From: Williamsia herbipolensis
Lineage (GTDB): Bacteria; Actinomycetota; Actinomycetes; Mycobacteriales; Mycobacteriaceae
Direction: 5' to 3'
Assembly: GCF_000964005.1 (NCBI RefSeq)
Contig: NZ_JXYP01000022.1
Span: 1 to 64,000, forward strand
DNA: 64,000 nucleotides
Shown here in pieces: positions 50,407 through 62,205 of the stretch. A program made the translations under genes and the position numbers. The notes under the pieces were generated by a model. That model had not been told where the DNA came from and ran no database searches. It saw only the letters and a list, made by a program, of their open reading frames with translations. The first letter of the stretch is position 1. Every line of letters begins with the position of its first letter.

Positions 50407-51138
50407 AACGACTGTCCCGCGGCCATCGTCACCGGAGGGTCCCGCTCGATCGGCCGCGACATCGCAGAACGACTCGCCCGGGACGGACACCCGGTGCTGG
50501 TGAACTACGCCCACGGGGCGGCCGCTGCCGACGCCACCGTGCAATCCATCGTCGAGGCGGGTGGCAGGGCGATCGCCGCGCGGGGTGACGTGGCGTCGCC
50601 CGAGGACGTCGAGCAGCTGTTCGTTGCGGCGCGAGCGGAATTCGGCGAGGTCGGGATCCTGGTCAACAACGCCGGCGTCAGCGTCCTGGGTGAACTGTCC
50701 GAACTCGACGACGACGCCTACGACCGGGTCTTCGACGTCAGCGCGCGGGGCACCTATAACGGGCTGCGGGCGGCGGCCCACCATCTCGCCGACGGTGGGC
50801 GCATTGTGAACCTCTCGAGCACCGCGATCGCGGTGACCACCCCGCGGATGGGCGTCTACCTCGCCGCGAAGTCGGCGGTGGAGACATTCACCCGAGTCGC
50901 GGCGAAGGAACTCGCGCCACGCGGGATCACCGTCAACGCGGTGGCGCCGGGCCTGATCCGGTCGGAGATGTTCTCCGACGGCAAGTCCGCCGAGCAGCTC
51001 GCCGCGATCGAGAAGGCCTCCCCCGCCGGCCGTCTCGGCGAGGTGGGTGAGATCGCCGACGCCGTCGCCCTGCTCGCGTCACCCGGGGCCAGCTGGATCA
51101 GCGGGCAGATCATCCGCGTGAACGGCGGTGTCGCCTGA
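50398..51138 (+). CDS. SDR family oxidoreductase under MarR control
   Basis: This 246-residue classical SDR of the FabG-like group has cofactor motif VTGGSRSIGRDIAE, NNAGV, active-site Ser in VNLSSTAIAV, YLAAKSAVETF (Tyr-Lys) and the terminal IIRVNGGVA. NADP preference is possible because there is no acidic residue after the second strand. ATG 50398 is preferred, since it sits at the centre of a regulatory palindrome and gives the family N-terminus; an upstream GTG at 50389 is less likely. Substrate unknown. It converges on nrdF across a 71-bp repeat. Confidence 0.88.
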   Translation: MTTNDCPAAIVTGGSRSIGRDIAERLARDGHPVLVNYAHGAAAADATVQSIVEAGGRAIAARGDVASPEDVEQLFVAARAEFGEVGILVNNAGVSVLGELSELDDDAYDRVFDVSARGTYNGLRAAAHHLADGGRIVNLSSTAIAVTTPRMGVYLAAKSAVETFTRVAAKELAPRGITVNAVAPGLIRSEMFSDGKSAEQLAAIEKASPAGRLGEVGEIADAVALLASPGASWISGQIIRVNGGVA

Positions 51139-51147
51139 GTCCCTTCG

Positions 51148-51218
51148 CAGACGCTCCGGATACGAAGAGACGCTCCGCCTACAAGCGGAGCGTCTCGTCG
51201 AAAGTGGAGCGTGTGTTG
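51148..51218. repeat. 71-bp hairpin repeat, copy B (between SDR and nrdF)
   Basis: This copy has a perfect 12-bp stem (51167-51178 and 51185-51196, core GACGCTCCGC) around CTACAA, and matches copy A at 49825-49895. Both copies sit between convergent genes, suggesting a repeated bidirectional terminator or REP-like element. Confidence 0.75.
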
Positions 51219-51225
51219 CTGGGGC

Positions 51226-54484
<3,259 letters not shown>

Positions 54485-54607
54485 TGGAGAACTCCTGTTT
54501 TCGGGGATGGCGTACGAGGTCGGGGCATCACGCGGGGGGACGTGACGGGAAGCTGTGTGTGCGAGGCGATCTGATCGACGGCGGCCCCGAGGGGGCGGCG
54601 TCGGCGG

Positions 54608-55111
54608 TCAGCAGGCGGGCACCGGTTGCCGGTCGGCGGCGAGGCGCGCCAGACCGGCTCGGACGCGCTCGACGTCCTCGACGGTGCCCATCAGTTCGAA
54701 GCGATAGAGATACGGGACCCGGCACTTGGCCGAGATGACATCTCCGGCGTGGCAGAACTCCTCGCCGAAGTTCGTGTTCCCCGCGGCGATCACACCGCGG
54801 ATCAACGAACGGTTGTGCTCGTCGTTCAGGAATCTGATGACCTGCTTGGGCACGAAGCCCCCGGTCGCACGGATCGGTCCGTTACCGGCGTCCGACGGCT
54901 TGCCACCGCCGTAGGTCGGACAGATCAGCACGTACGGCTCGTCGACGGCGATGACGTCGGCGGTGACCGGGATCCGCATCGAGCGCATCCCCAGCTTCTC
55001 CACGAACCGATGCGTGTTCTCCGAGACGCTCGAGAAGTACACGATCAGCGGGTCGGGCGTGATCGCCGACGACTCGGTGATCACCGGGAGGTCGCGGGTC
55101 GTGACAGGCAC
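54608..55111 (-). CDS. nrdI: Flavodoxin-like NrdI
   Basis: This 167-residue flavoprotein provides superoxide/peroxide to assemble the NrdF Mn-Tyr cofactor. It has [20 protein letters not shown] (phosphate-binding loop), [32 protein letters not shown] and [14 protein letters not shown] 55111 is chosen as the start because no ATG gives a similar N-terminus. It lies 44 nt downstream of nrdH. Confidence 0.95.
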   Translation of the reverse strand: MPVTTRDLPVITESSAITPDPLIVYFSSVSENTHRFVEKLGMRSMRIPVTADVIAVDEPYVLICPTYGGGKPSDAGNGPIRATGGFVPKQVIRFLNDEHNRSLIRGVIAAGNTNFGEEFCHAGDVISAKCRVPYLYRFELMGTVEDVERVRAGLARLAADRQPVPAC

Positions 55112-55155
55112 GATGGACCTCCTCGAGCGGGTGGGGCGACGGACGTGGGGAGCGA

Positions 55156-55389
55156 TCAGGCAGCGACGGTGGCGAGCGCCTTGATGCGATCGGGACGGAA
55201 GCCCGACCAGTGATCGTCGCCGACCACCACGACGGGCGCCTGCAGGTAACCCAGCGCCATCACGTAGTCGCGGGCCTCGTCGTCGACGCTGATGTCGACG
55301 ATCTCGTACTCCAGGCCCTGCTTGTCCAACGCCTTGTAGGTGGCGTTGCACTGAACACATGCCGGCTTGGTGTAGACGGTGATGCCCAT
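55156..55389 (-). CDS. nrdH: Glutaredoxin-like NrdH
   Basis: This 77-residue redoxin begins [21 protein letters not shown] with the CxxC active site CVQC and ends [11 protein letters not shown], the pattern of NrdH. It donates electrons to NrdE. ATG 55389 gives the family N-terminus. It heads the nrdH-nrdI-nrdE-nrdF row; two candidate NrdR boxes lie 146-190 nt upstream. Confidence 0.96.
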   Translation of the reverse strand: MGITVYTKPACVQCNATYKALDKQGLEYEIVDISVDDEARDYVMALGYLQAPVVVVGDDHWSGFRPDRIKALATVAA

Positions 55390-55534
55390 GGATTTCTCCT
55401 CGAGATAGTGACGCTGCGGTGGTCGCGACGGTGATGACAACGGCCCGGGGGTCTAGCGGTGATGACAGTTATGTGATTCGGGCGAGAGGGGGTCGTCGTG
55501 ACGCGTGGCTGACGTGCTCTCTCGGTCTGCAAAA

Positions 55535-55548
55535 CACTACACCTAGTG
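55535..55548. promoter_or_regulatory. Candidate NrdR box 1 upstream of nrdH
   Basis: CACTACACCTAGTG has 5-bp arms CACTA/TAGTG, matching the ACAC-TAGT shape of actinobacterial NrdR boxes. It is about 30 bp (three turns) from a second imperfect palindrome. It could repress the nrd row when dATP is high. Confidence 0.6.
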
Positions 55549-55563
55549 GGTGACATCTGTCAG

Positions 55564-55578
55564 CAACACAACAGGTTG
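55564..55578. promoter_or_regulatory. Candidate NrdR box 2 upstream of nrdH
   Basis: CAACACAACAGGTTG has short arms CAAC/GTTG and an ACACAACA core similar to NrdR box 1. Pairs of boxes about three turns apart are usual for NrdR, which supports the pair rather than either alone. Confidence 0.5.
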
Positions 55579-55669
55579 CGAATGACATTCATGGAAGTCC
55601 CAGGTCGCAGCCCTTTCGCCCGACGCGCCTTCGGCGTGTCACGCGTCACAGTAGGCCGGACATACGACA

Positions 55670-55700
55670 GTGGCGGCACCACATGTCGTGATGCCGCCAC
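55670..55700. terminator. Hairpin downstream of the FMN reductase gene
   Basis: GTGGCGGCA and TGCCGCCAC form a perfect 9-bp stem with a 13-nt loop, about 60 nt past the FMN-reductase stop. An alternative short pairing ACGACA/TGTCGT overlaps it. Likely terminator. Confidence 0.5.
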
Positions 55701-55759
55701 AGCGTTCGCGTCGGCGACCCCCACCGAGTGCTGGTCGGGGGCCGCGAGGGGGCCTCGGG

Positions 55760-56317
55760 TCAGGCCGCGACACCCACCGCGCTGGTGAGGTCGGCGACCG
55801 CGCCGCGCACCTGCTCGACGATCTCGGGGACCTGCGAGACGGTGCGCTCGCCCAACTCCGAGGTCGCGATGCCCACCTCGACGCTCTCGACGACGCGGCC
55901 ACCCGCGACACCGAGCGACTTGCGCGCGTCGTCCTGCGACCACTTGCCGGCATAGCGCCCGAGTGAGGCGCCGATGGCCGCCACGGGCTTGCCCTTCAGC
56001 GCGCCCGCGCCGTAGGGCCGAGACGCCCAGTCGATGGCGTTCTTGACCACCGCGGGCATCGTGCCGTTGTACTCCGGGGTGACGATCAGCACCGCGTCGG
56101 CGGCGTCGATCGCTGCGCGCAGATCGGCCACGGCCGGGTCGAGGGGCTCGACGTCGAGGTCCTCGTTGTAGAACGGCACCGCCGCGAGACCCTCGACGAT
56201 CTCGACCTGCACCGATTCCGGCGCGGTCGCCGCGGCGACCTCCGCCAGCTCCCGGTTGATCGACCCTGCCCGCAGGCTTCCCACCAACACTGCGATCCGC
56301 GTCGTGTTCTCCGACAT
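55760..56317 (-). CDS. NADPH-dependent FMN reductase
   Basis: This 185-residue flavodoxin-fold reductase is equivalent in position to Rv3054c. Phosphate-binding loop VLVGSLRAGSINREL, flavin-ring motif TPEYNGTMPAVVKNAIDW and GASLGRYAGKWSQ are present. It probably reduces FMN or quinones with NAD(P)H. It is divergent from a TetR gene, with a 143-nt gap that holds palindromic operator candidates, so TetR control is likely. Confidence 0.9.
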   Translation of the reverse strand: MSENTTRIAVLVGSLRAGSINRELAEVAAATAPESVQVEIVEGLAAVPFYNEDLDVEPLDPAVADLRAAIDAADAVLIVTPEYNGTMPAVVKNAIDWASRPYGAGALKGKPVAAIGASLGRYAGKWSQDDARKSLGVAGGRVVESVEVGIATSELGERTVSQVPEIVEQVRGAVADLTSAVGVAA

Positions 56318-56375
56318 CGTCACCACTCCTTCTCCTGCCGGTCGTCGTCCGGCCCGTCGCTCTCCGCTGTTCCTG

Positions 56376-56422
56376 ATACGAGCGTGCCGCGTTGCACCGT
56401 CGTATAAACGGACTCGGGTCCG
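56376..56422. promoter_or_regulatory. Candidate TetR operators between the FMN reductase and tetR
   Basis: An interrupted 30-bp palindrome spans 56376-56405 (ATACGA at one end, TCGTAT at the other, with GTGC/GCAC inside), with 20 of 30 positions symmetric. A second inverted repeat CGGAC-TCGG-GTCCG follows at 56409-56422. Both lie between the divergent starts. Confidence 0.5.
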
Positions 56423-56460
56423 AATGCATTCCGCGCGGAGGTGCCCGATACGCTCGGGGG

Positions 56461-57162
56461 GTGTCAGGTGAACGCACGTCCAGTGCCGGGGGGGCCATGG
56501 GCGACCCCGCGGAGCGCCCTCGTGCGCGCTCCACGGCCCCGCTGCCGGACCTGCCGATCGGGGTCGCGGCGTTGCCGATGGCCGGGCCCGGCGAGGGAGA
56601 GCGCGCCGACGCCGGTCGCAACCGACTGCTGCTCCTCGACGCCGCGAAGCGCCTGATCGACAACCACGGTGCCGCCGCGGTGACGATGGACGAGGTGGCC
56701 CGCGCCGCCGGGGTCGGCAAGGGCACGGTGTTCCGACGTTTCGGCAGCCGCGCGGGCCTCATGCTCGCGCTCCTCGACCACTCCGAATCGGAGATGCAGC
56801 GGGCCTTCATGAGCGGACCCCCTCCCCTGGGGCCGGGTGCGGCACCACGCGAACGACTCGTCGCCTACGGCCTGGCCCGACTGGCGATGGTCTGCGCCCA
56901 TCTCGACGTCCTGGTCGAGGCCGACGACGCGGCCGGACCCGACCGCCTGTCGCACCCCGCCCGACAGGTGTCGGTCATGCACGTCCGGGCTCTGTTGCGC
57001 GACATGGGTTTCGCACCGGTCGACGAGGCGTTGAGCCTCGCGGTGCTCGCCCCGCTGGAGGCGGCCGCGATCTTCCACCTGACCGAACACGAGGGACTGA
57101 CCATCGACGAGATCGGCCACCAGTGGGAGCGGTTGGTCGGCTCGCTCACGCCCGCGAACTGA
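56461..57162 (+). CDS. TetR family transcriptional regulator
   Basis: This 233-residue regulator is equivalent to Rv3055. The helix-turn-helix lies at about residues 75-100 (LIDNHGAAAVTMDEVARAAGVGKGTVFRRFGSR). The C-terminal ligand domain is all-helical. The first about 55 residues are low-complexity Pro/Ala-rich and vary. GTG 56461 is chosen; ATG 56497 is an in-frame alternative. It is expected to repress the divergent FMN reductase. Its 3' end overlaps manA by 17 nt. Confidence 0.88.
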   Translation: MSGERTSSAGGAMGDPAERPRARSTAPLPDLPIGVAALPMAGPGEGERADAGRNRLLLLDAAKRLIDNHGAAAVTMDEVARAAGVGKGTVFRRFGSRAGLMLALLDHSESEMQRAFMSGPPPLGPGAAPRERLVAYGLARLAMVCAHLDVLVEADDAAGPDRLSHPARQVSVMHVRALLRDMGFAPVDEALSLAVLAPLEAAAIFHLTEHEGLTIDEIGHQWERLVGSLTPAN

Positions 57163-58453
57163 ACCCCGCACCGCCGGCGGACCGCTCGGCGTGGGCGGTG
57201 CCACCGAGGCCGTCCGCCACGGGACGCGGGGCGGGCACCAGTGCACGGAAGAACACCGCCGAACTCGACGCCGCGCGCACCACCACGTCGGGATCGGCGT
57301 CGCCCAGCCACAGTGAGTGCCCGGCCGAGACCGACACCACCTCTCCGGTGTGCGAACGCACCTCGATCGTGCCGTCGATGACGGTGAGGATCTGTGGGCC
57401 CGCGGCGTCGAGGGAGATCGACGACGATCGCTGCAGACCGGTCCCGTCGAGATCGATCCGCGAGAGCCGGAACTCGGGAGCGGGTGTGCTGTAGATCTTC
57501 TCGGCGCCGAGCACGTGGATGTGCGGGTGCAGGTCGGCCGGGGCCGATGTCGCGAAGTCGAGGACCGCGAGCAACTCGGGCACGTCCATGTGTTTGGGGG
57601 TCAGCCCACCACGTAACACGTTGTCGGAGTTGGCCATCACTTCCACCGCCGTACCGCGGAGGTAGGCGTGCAGGTTGCCCGCCCCGAGGTACAACCCTTC
57701 GCCGGGGCTCAGCCGCAACCGGTTGAGCAGCAGGACGGTGAGGACACCGGGGTCCATCGGGTAGGCCTCGCCGAGCTCGAGGACGGTCTGCAACTCGGTG
57801 GCGAACCGGCGGTCACCGCGGTTGAGGTAGGCGATCGCCCCGTCGAGGACGGCCGGGATGAGGGCGTGCAGGATCGCGTCGGGCAGGGTGATCCACGTGG
57901 TGAAGAGCGCACGCAGACCGTGCGAATCCGGCTGTCCCGCCAGCAGACCCAGGTAGGGGTCCAGCTCGGCGACCTGCAGGTCGCGCAGGAGGTCGACGGT
58001 CGTGGCGGGGTCCCGGAATCCGGCCAGGGCGTCGAACTCGGTGAGGGCCACCACCAGCTCGGGCTTGTGGTTGTCGTCGCGGTAGTTGCGGTCCGGTGCG
58101 TCGACGGGGATGCCGGCGGCGTTCTCGCGGGCGAATCCCGCGCGCGCCTGCGCGAGGGTGGGATGGGCCTGCAACGACAGGGGTTCGTCGGCCGCGAGCA
58201 CCTTGAGCAGGAACGGCAACCGGTCGCCGAAGGCGTTCGCACACGCCGCACCCAGTTGCGCGGCGGGATCGGTCTCGATCACCGACAGCAGGTCCACGTC
58301 GTCGTCGAGGGCGCGGGCCGGGGCGGCGGGATGGGCGCCGAACCACAGTTCGGCCTCGGGGTGTGCCGAGGGTGTCGGCAGACCGCGCAGTGCCGCCAGC
58401 GCGGTCCGCGACCCCCAGGCGTAGGGCCGCACGACCCCTTCGAGCACGTGCAT
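57146..58453 (-). CDS. manA: Mannose-6-phosphate isomerase
   Basis: This 435-residue type I phosphomannose isomerase is equivalent to ManA (Rv3255c). Zinc ligands appear in LQAHPTLAQA (Gln and His), a downstream Glu in HKPELVVAL and a His in LHAYLRGTAVEVMANSDNVLRGGLTPKHMD. It links fructose-6-P and mannose-6-P to feed mannan and lipoglycan synthesis. Its ATG overlaps the stop of the SIS-like gene by one base, in the same operon as manB. Confidence 0.94.
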   Translation of the reverse strand: MHVLEGVVRPYAWGSRTALAALRGLPTPSAHPEAELWFGAHPAAPARALDDDVDLLSVIETDPAAQLGAACANAFGDRLPFLLKVLAADEPLSLQAHPTLAQARAGFARENAAGIPVDAPDRNYRDDNHKPELVVALTEFDALAGFRDPATTVDLLRDLQVAELDPYLGLLAGQPDSHGLRALFTTWITLPDAILHALIPAVLDGAIAYLNRGDRRFATELQTVLELGEAYPMDPGVLTVLLLNRLRLSPGEGLYLGAGNLHAYLRGTAVEVMANSDNVLRGGLTPKHMDVPELLAVLDFATSAPADLHPHIHVLGAEKIYSTPAPEFRLSRIDLDGTGLQRSSSISLDAAGPQILTVIDGTIEVRSHTGEVVSVSAGHSLWLGDADPDVVVRAASSSAVFFRALVPAPRPVADGLGGTAHAERSAGGAGFSSRA

Positions 58454-59571
58454 CACACCGCCCCGATCAGTCGCAGGTAGACCGCCGCCATCTCGATCCG
58501 CAACGCCGTCACCACCAGTGGCGCGATGTCCTCGGGCGTGTCGATCCCCTCGACACCGCCCGGCGCGCCGGGCTCGAGGGGGGCGGCGGGCCCGGCGCCG
58601 GTGGTGGGGCCGACCTCCACCACGTCGGCGTCGGCGAGCACCGACATCCGCTGATGCAGCGACCACTCGCGACCCGGGGTGGTGATGACCTGCACCCGTA
58701 CCGCAGGACCACCTGCAGGACCGTCGAACTCGGGATCGTGGAAGATCGAGTCGGCGACCGCGCCCGAGGACTCCGGTCGCGCGGCCTGGGCGGCGACGGC
58801 CTCGAGGAGATCGCATCCGACGCCGCCGACGCCGGCCACGGCGTGCAACGTCCGCGAGGCGTGCACGGCGAGCACCGTCGACGCCGGGGTGTCCCCCGCC
58901 CACGTGACGGGCCGCCCGGAGATCCGTGACGCGAGGCCCTTGGCCGCGTTGTGGAAGACCTCGTTGTCGGGGTGGGCGGCCCCCGCCTCGTCGTCGAGGG
59001 CCTCGGCCAGCGCCGAGAGGTCGAGGGCGGTGCCCGCGGTGCGTACCGCGCGCAGCGCGCGGATCACCGAACTCAGCGCGACGACGTGGCCGATGAAGCG
59101 GAACTCCGGGCGGACCGGGACCCGGGGCGACAGGTCGAGGGCCGAGCCCGCCGCGGCGTCGCGGATCGGGCCCTCCATCGGCGCGTCGACGACGACCTCG
59201 GCGCGTCGACGGACCGACCGCGCCACGGCATCGGCCAACGCCATGTCGCCCGCGTCGTCACCGGACACCACGACGACGTCTAGGGGACCGATCCATCCGG
59301 GGAGGCTGTCGGCGACCACGACCGGTACGTCGGTGCGGGCGGCGAGGGTGGCCACGATGAGGTCGGCGGCGCGGCGGGCGGTCCCGTGACCGGTCACGAT
59401 CACCAGCGCGCGGGGCCGCAGATCGGCGAGCGGCGCGAGGACCTGTTCGTCGACGGCGGCCGCGACGGCCCGCACCTGCGCGCCGGCGAGCGCGGCGGCG
59501 CGCAGCAACCCGTGGACATCGGCGGACTGCAGCCGCGTGACGTCGTCGAGGTCGGGTGCGCCGGTGAGCAT
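58453..59571 (-). CDS. SIS-domain-like protein of the mannose operon (Rv3256c family)
   Basis: This 372-residue protein is found between manB and manA, as in mycobacteria. It resembles phosphosugar-isomerase (SIS) folds: VIVTGHGTARRAADLIVATLA, VVVVSGDDAGDMALADAVARS and the C-terminal SLHQRMSVLADADVVEVG. A role as bifunctional glucose/mannose-6-phosphate isomerase-like or regulatory partner is possible, but the substrate is not shown. ATG 59571 is chosen; the stop overlaps the manA start. Confidence 0.75.
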   Translation of the reverse strand: MLTGAPDLDDVTRLQSADVHGLLRAAALAGAQVRAVAAAVDEQVLAPLADLRPRALVIVTGHGTARRAADLIVATLAARTDVPVVVADSLPGWIGPLDVVVVSGDDAGDMALADAVARSVRRRAEVVVDAPMEGPIRDAAAGSALDLSPRVPVRPEFRFIGHVVALSSVIRALRAVRTAGTALDLSALAEALDDEAGAAHPDNEVFHNAAKGLASRISGRPVTWAGDTPASTVLAVHASRTLHAVAGVGGVGCDLLEAVAAQAARPESSGAVADSIFHDPEFDGPAGGPAVRVQVITTPGREWSLHQRMSVLADADVVEVGPTTGAGPAAPLEPGAPGGVEGIDTPEDIAPLVVTALRIEMAAVYLRLIGAV

Positions 59572-59575
59572 CAGA

Positions 59576-60994
59576 TCAGCGTATCGGCGCGGCCGGGCGG
59601 ACGATGGCGAGAATGCGGTCGACGAGCTGATCGACCCGCGCGGCGTCGGCTGCCTCGGCGTTGAGGCGCAGCAGGGGTTCGGTGTTCGAGGCACGCAGGT
59701 TGAACCACGATCCGTCGTCGAGGCTCACCGTGACACCGTCGAGCGAGTCGACGTCGGCGGTCTCGGCGGTGAAGTCGGCGACCACCGCCGCGGTGCTCGC
59801 GGCGGCGTCGGCGACGGTCGAGTTGATCTCACCGGAGGCGTGATAACGCTCGTAGGACGCGAAGAGCTGTGATGCGGGGACATCGGTCTCACCGAGGGCG
59901 GCGAGCACGTGCATCGCGGCGAGCATGCCCGAGTCGGCGCCCCAGAAGTCGCGGAAGTAGTAGTGCGCGGAGTGTTCGCCGCCGAACACCGCGCCGGTCT
60001 GCGCCATCTGCGCCTTGATGAAGGAATGGCCGACCCGTGTCCGCACGGGCGTCCCCCCGAGTTCGGAGACGAGCTCAGGGACGGCGCGCGAGGTGATGAG
60101 GTTGTGGATGATCGTCGCGCCCGGATTCTTGGCGAGTTCTCGCGCGGCCACGAGCCCCGTCACCGCCGACGGCGAGACGGGATCGCCCTTCTCGTCGACG
60201 ACGAAGCATCGATCGGCGTCGCCGTCGAAGGCCAGCCCGATGTCGGCGCCGGTCTCACGGACGTAGGCCTGCAGGTCCACGAGGTTCGCCGGGTCGAGGG
60301 GGTTTGCCTCGTGGTTGGGAAAGGTGCCGTCGAGTTCGAAGTAGAGTGAACGCACGGTGAACACCGGGGAATCACCCAGGACCGCCGGGACGGTGTGTCC
60401 CCCCATGCCGTTCCCCGCGTCAACCGCGACCGTCAGCGGTCTACTACCGGAGAGATCGACGAGTTCGTGCAGATACGCCGCATAGTCCGTGAGGACGTCC
60501 TGCTCGCTGATGGTGCCGCGCGCACCGTCGTACGGGTCCGTCCCGGTGACCAGCTCGGCGGCGATCGTCGCCAGTCCCGTGTCCTGGCCGACCGGCTTGG
60601 CCCCGGCCCGGCAGAGCTTGATGCCGTTGTAGGCGGCGGGGTTGTGACTCGCGGTGAACATGGCGCCCGGTTGATCGAGGCGACCCGACGCGAAATACAG
60701 CTGATCGGTCGACGCGAGACCGATGAGGATCACGTCCACACCCTGCTCGCAGACCCCGTCGGCGAACGCCCGGGAGAGCTCGGGCGAGGAGTCGCGCATG
60801 TCGTGTCCGACGACGATCGACGTCGCGCCGTCGGCGCGCACCAGGCGGGCGAACGCGCGCCCCACGTCGGCGACGAACGGCGCGTCGATCTGCTCGCCGA
60901 CCAGGCCACGGACGTCGTAGGCCTTCACCACCGCGGCGACGGACTCGGTGGTCCGGTCGGTGGCGACGCTGCGGTCCCCGGTCGGGTCAGGCAC
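59576..60994 (-). CDS. manB: Phosphomannomutase/phosphoglucomutase
   Basis: This 472-residue alpha-D-phosphohexomutase is equivalent to ManB/PmmA (Rv3257c). It has the phospho-Ser motif FTASHNPAAYNGIK, metal-binding loop DGDADRCFVVDEKG, sugar loop GGEHSAHYYFRDF and a phosphate loop ASNTEPLLRLNAEA. It interconverts mannose-6-P and mannose-1-P for GDP-mannose. The SIS-like gene begins 4 nt downstream of its stop. Confidence 0.94.
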   Translation of the reverse strand: MPDPTGDRSVATDRTTESVAAVVKAYDVRGLVGEQIDAPFVADVGRAFARLVRADGATSIVVGHDMRDSSPELSRAFADGVCEQGVDVILIGLASTDQLYFASGRLDQPGAMFTASHNPAAYNGIKLCRAGAKPVGQDTGLATIAAELVTGTDPYDGARGTISEQDVLTDYAAYLHELVDLSGSRPLTVAVDAGNGMGGHTVPAVLGDSPVFTVRSLYFELDGTFPNHEANPLDPANLVDLQAYVRETGADIGLAFDGDADRCFVVDEKGDPVSPSAVTGLVAARELAKNPGATIIHNLITSRAVPELVSELGGTPVRTRVGHSFIKAQMAQTGAVFGGEHSAHYYFRDFWGADSGMLAAMHVLAALGETDVPASQLFASYERYHASGEINSTVADAAASTAAVVADFTAETADVDSLDGVTVSLDDGSWFNLRASNTEPLLRLNAEAADAARVDQLVDRILAIVRPAAPIR

Positions 60995-61071
60995 GGTGGC
61001 TCTCCTCGGTGTGACATCGGTGGTACGGACTTCGCACTCGCAGGGGTCAGCCTAGTCGCAGGGACCTGCCG

Positions 61072-62205
61072 GTGACCGACCTGCGATCCCCGACGCAGAA
61101 CGGGCCCGACACCGCTACCGGGACATCGTCGCCGGGAGCGGTGAGGTTACGCAGGGCCGCGATCGCCGTGTGGGCGTTGGTCGTTGCGACCCTCGCCGGC
61201 ACACGGGTGATGTCGTTCGGGTTCGTCCCGATCATGGTCGTGGTCGTCACCGGCCTCGCCGCCGCGAGCATCGGGCGCCGCAACCCGCTCCTGGTGGTGC
61301 GCGACTGGCTCCCGTTCGGTCTCGTGCTGTTCGCCTACGAGAGCACCCGCGGCACCGCGGCGTTCCTCGGGATGCCCACGCGATGGCATCTCGCCGTCGA
61401 CGCCGATCGCTGGATGTTCGGTGTGGTCCCCACGGTGTGGCTGCAGGAACATCTCAAACACGCCGACCCGCAGTGGTGGGAGATCATCACCAGCGTCGTC
61501 TACATGTCCTACTTCATCGTCCCCTACGCCCTGGCGGGGTGGCTGTGGCTCCGCGACCGGACGGCGTGGAAGAAGTTCGTGACGCGTTTCGTCGCGCTGT
61601 TCTTCCTCGGTCTCGTCGGCTACATCCTGGTGCCTGCGGCGCCGCCGTGGGCCGCGGCGCAGTGCACGGCCGAACAGGTCGTCGGCGGCCCGGCGTTCCC
61701 GCCGTGCATCACCGGTACACCCGAGAACGTTCCCGGCGGTGGGGTGTTGGGTCCGATGACCCCCGACGATCCGGCCGCGAAGCCCTTCATCGAGCGGATC
61801 TCCAGTCGCGGCTGGGACGTCCTGCACATCGGGCCGGTGCGCGACGTCATCGAGGTCGGCCAGGAGCGGTCGAACCAGGTCGCCGCCATCCCCTCGCTGC
61901 ACGCCGGGCTGACCGGCCTGCTGGCGATGTTCATGTGGCGCCGGGTCGGTCCGCGCGGTCGGATCCTCTGGGTGGGCTACGCCGCGGCGATGGCGTTCAC
62001 GCTGGTGTACTCCGCCGAGCACTATGTGTTCGACCTGATCCTGGGGTGGTCGCTGGCCGCCCTGGTGATGGTCGGGTGCGCGGCCGTCGAACGCCGATGG
62101 GCCCGACGCACGACACGACACGGCGTCGACGAGGGCCGTGACCAGGCCGACCCGGTCGGTGCGACACAGGCCGCGGGGGAACCGTCAGTCGATCGGGTCG
62201 GGTAG
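61072..62205 (+). CDS. PAP2/Aur1-like membrane phosphatase or phosphoinositol transferase
   Basis: This 377-residue membrane protein has six or so helices. The PAP2-type catalytic motifs are visible as SLHAG (with IPSLHAGLTGLLAM) and the distal AEHYVFDLILGW, the pattern of inositol-phosphoceramide-synthase-like PAP2_3 proteins. The acceptor cannot be inferred. The GTG start at 61072 is divergent from manB. It lies between manB and the DUF3499 gene, an extra gene compared with my memory of the mycobacterial order, and its 3' end overlaps that gene by 21 nt. Confidence 0.85.
   Translation: MTDLRSPTQNGPDTATGTSSPGAVRLRRAAIAVWALVVATLAGTRVMSFGFVPIMVVVVTGLAAASIGRRNPLLVVRDWLPFGLVLFAYESTRGTAAFLGMPTRWHLAVDADRWMFGVVPTVWLQEHLKHADPQWWEIITSVVYMSYFIVPYALAGWLWLRDRTAWKKFVTRFVALFFLGLVGYILVPAAPPWAAAQCTAEQVVGGPAFPPCITGTPENVPGGGVLGPMTPDDPAAKPFIERISSRGWDVLHIGPVRDVIEVGQERSNQVAAIPSLHAGLTGLLAMFMWRRVGPRGRILWVGYAAAMAFTLVYSAEHYVFDLILGWSLAALVMVGCAAVERRWARRTTRHGVDEGRDQADPVGATQAAGEPSVDRVG

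Larger units (their letters stand above)
55390..55759. other. Intergenic region: nrd promoter region and FMN-reductase terminator
   Basis: This 370-bp stretch has no credible gene. Its left part holds the nrd promoter and the two NrdR boxes. Its right part holds a hairpin past the end of the FMN-reductase gene. A short open frame on the plus strand from 55546 lacks homology. Confidence 0.6.
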
